A DNA stretch of 64,000 nt. Origin: Bog-532 sp963742875 (GTDB lineage: Bacteria; Actinomycetota; Actinomycetes; Streptosporangiales; Streptosporangiaceae). Below the pieces are notes generated by a model that was given only the letters and a program-made list of their open reading frames with translations, was not told where the DNA came from and made no database searches. Positions within the stretch are counted from its first letter, which is position 1. Each line of letters begins with the position of its first letter. The position numbers were made by a program, and so were the translations under genes. Shown piece after piece: positions 63,577 to 64,000 of the stretch. The stretch is from NCBI GenBank assembly GCA_963742875.1, contig CAVUNO010000026.1:1116001-1180000 (forward strand). Reading direction: 5' to 3'.

Positions 63577-64000
63577 GTGCGAACAGCCGATGACCCGCAA
63601 GGGATGTTCAGTACCGCGCTTAATGCGGGTTCTCGGCTGTGGCGCGCAGGCTGCTGGACCCGCGCTGCCCTGCTCGCCGGGATCTGGGGCACGCTGGCGT
63701 GGACACCCGTCACGGAACTGCCACGGGCCTTCGGTCAACTCCTGGTTGCCACCGCGGCCCTGCTGGTCGCATTTGCCCACACCACACCCGGCGGGCTCGA
63801 CCTAGTTCGCGACGGTACCTGGGACGGCATGGCTCGTCGAACATCTCTCCCGGACCTCCGGACGCGCCACCGTCGACGCCTCCGGTCTTGGCGAAGGGCT
63901 GGGCACGTTCCTGGCCACGTCGCTTTACGTCGGCTGGTTCCCGCTGACCGGCCTACCGGTCAGCGTCCGCTCTGTGGGCCTGGCGATGGCCATCGCCTAT
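63577..64000 (+). CDS. Membrane protein, cut by window edge and probably frameshifted
   Basis: A GTG at 63577, after GGAG, opens VRTADDPQGMFSTALNAGSR and continues with a hydrophobic helix (ALLAGIWGTLAWTPVTELPR, FGQLLVATAALLVAFAHTTP). From about 63800 the codon bias moves one frame over, to SGLGEGLGTFLATSLYVGWF then VRSVGLAMAIAY, open to the window end. So an indel lies near 63.8 kb. It looks like a multi-span membrane protein of unknown function, divergent from the large GTPase. Confidence 0.5.
   Translation, partial: MRTADDPQGMFSTALNAGSRLWRAGCWTRAALLAGIWGTLAWTPVTELPRAFGQLLVATAALLVAFAHTTPGGLDLVRDGTWDGMARRTSLPDLRTRHRRRLRSWRRAGHVPGHVALRRLVPADRPTGQRPLCGPGDGHRL

Noticed and set aside
1..64000. 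CRISPR arrays or tRNA genes
   Set aside because: No regularly spaced 25-40-base repeats and no tRNA-like cloverleaf with a TTCGA arm were found; the tandem repeats present are too short and lack spacers.

Overview
The window is 64 kb of high-GC DNA with strongly G/C-biased third codon positions. Its gene families are typical of Actinomycetota: WhiB, GAF-ANTAR, DICT-type MerR, dodecin, ROK and LacI regulators, DUF6131, and a GrpE/Hsp70/GAP1/double-GTPase operon. A soil or filamentous actinobacterium is the natural guess, but nothing here fixes the genus. I see no rRNA, tRNA, CRISPR array or complete mobile element. Two IS200/IS605-type end hairpins and a TnpB remnant are the only transposon traces.

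Layout. 1-6.6 kb: a frameshifted S53 peptidase, small membrane and signalling proteins, a flavoprotein, a short stretch of gene debris (TnpB tail, AlkD head, HTH and beta-glucuronidase fragments), a ROK regulator with its operator, and a cold-shock protein. 7-16 kb: an oxidoreductase, trehalose-phosphate synthase OtsA, a MEDS/photolyase scar, then a LacI regulator divergent from a damaged myo-inositol operon (iolC and aldolase remnants, iolB, frameshifted iolD, iolG). 15.7-28.8 kb: a two-component system, dodecin, a large secreted clan-SB peptidase, and a run of regulators (TetR, ROK, MerR-DICT, WhiB) with clear palindromic operators.

29.2-39.4 kb is the most interesting block: seven co-directional, mostly overlapping or abutting genes. 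They encode a GrpE-like factor, a lid-less Hsp70, a protein with fibronectin-III-like repeats, a zinc-ribbon GTPase, a GAP1-type protein, a membrane-anchored zinc-ribbon GTPase and a tiny single-span membrane protein. This fits the predicted GAP1/double-GTPase conflict systems, here with a dedicated chaperone pair. A second, unrelated-looking 888-residue P-loop GTPase with a non-canonical Walker A lies at 60.7-63.4 kb.

39.7-52 kb: malic enzyme, a graveyard of hydrolase and TetR fragments with short tandem repeats, an S4 RNA-binding protein, acyl-CoA dehydrogenase, GlgC, tryptophanase and a PHA-depolymerase-like hydrolase. 51.6-56.7 kb: a fused double permease coupled to an ABC ATPase that is itself fused to two KdpD/Usp modules and ends at an in-frame amber codon. 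57-60.6 kb: RraA-like protein, PRC-barrel protein, a frameshifted thioredoxin-like protein and a small membrane protein.

Several genes that otherwise look well conserved carry single-base indels (near 482, 13267, 13703, 33755, 59581 and about 63.8 kb). Some of these may be sequencing or assembly errors rather than biology, and they should be checked before any of these genes is called dead.
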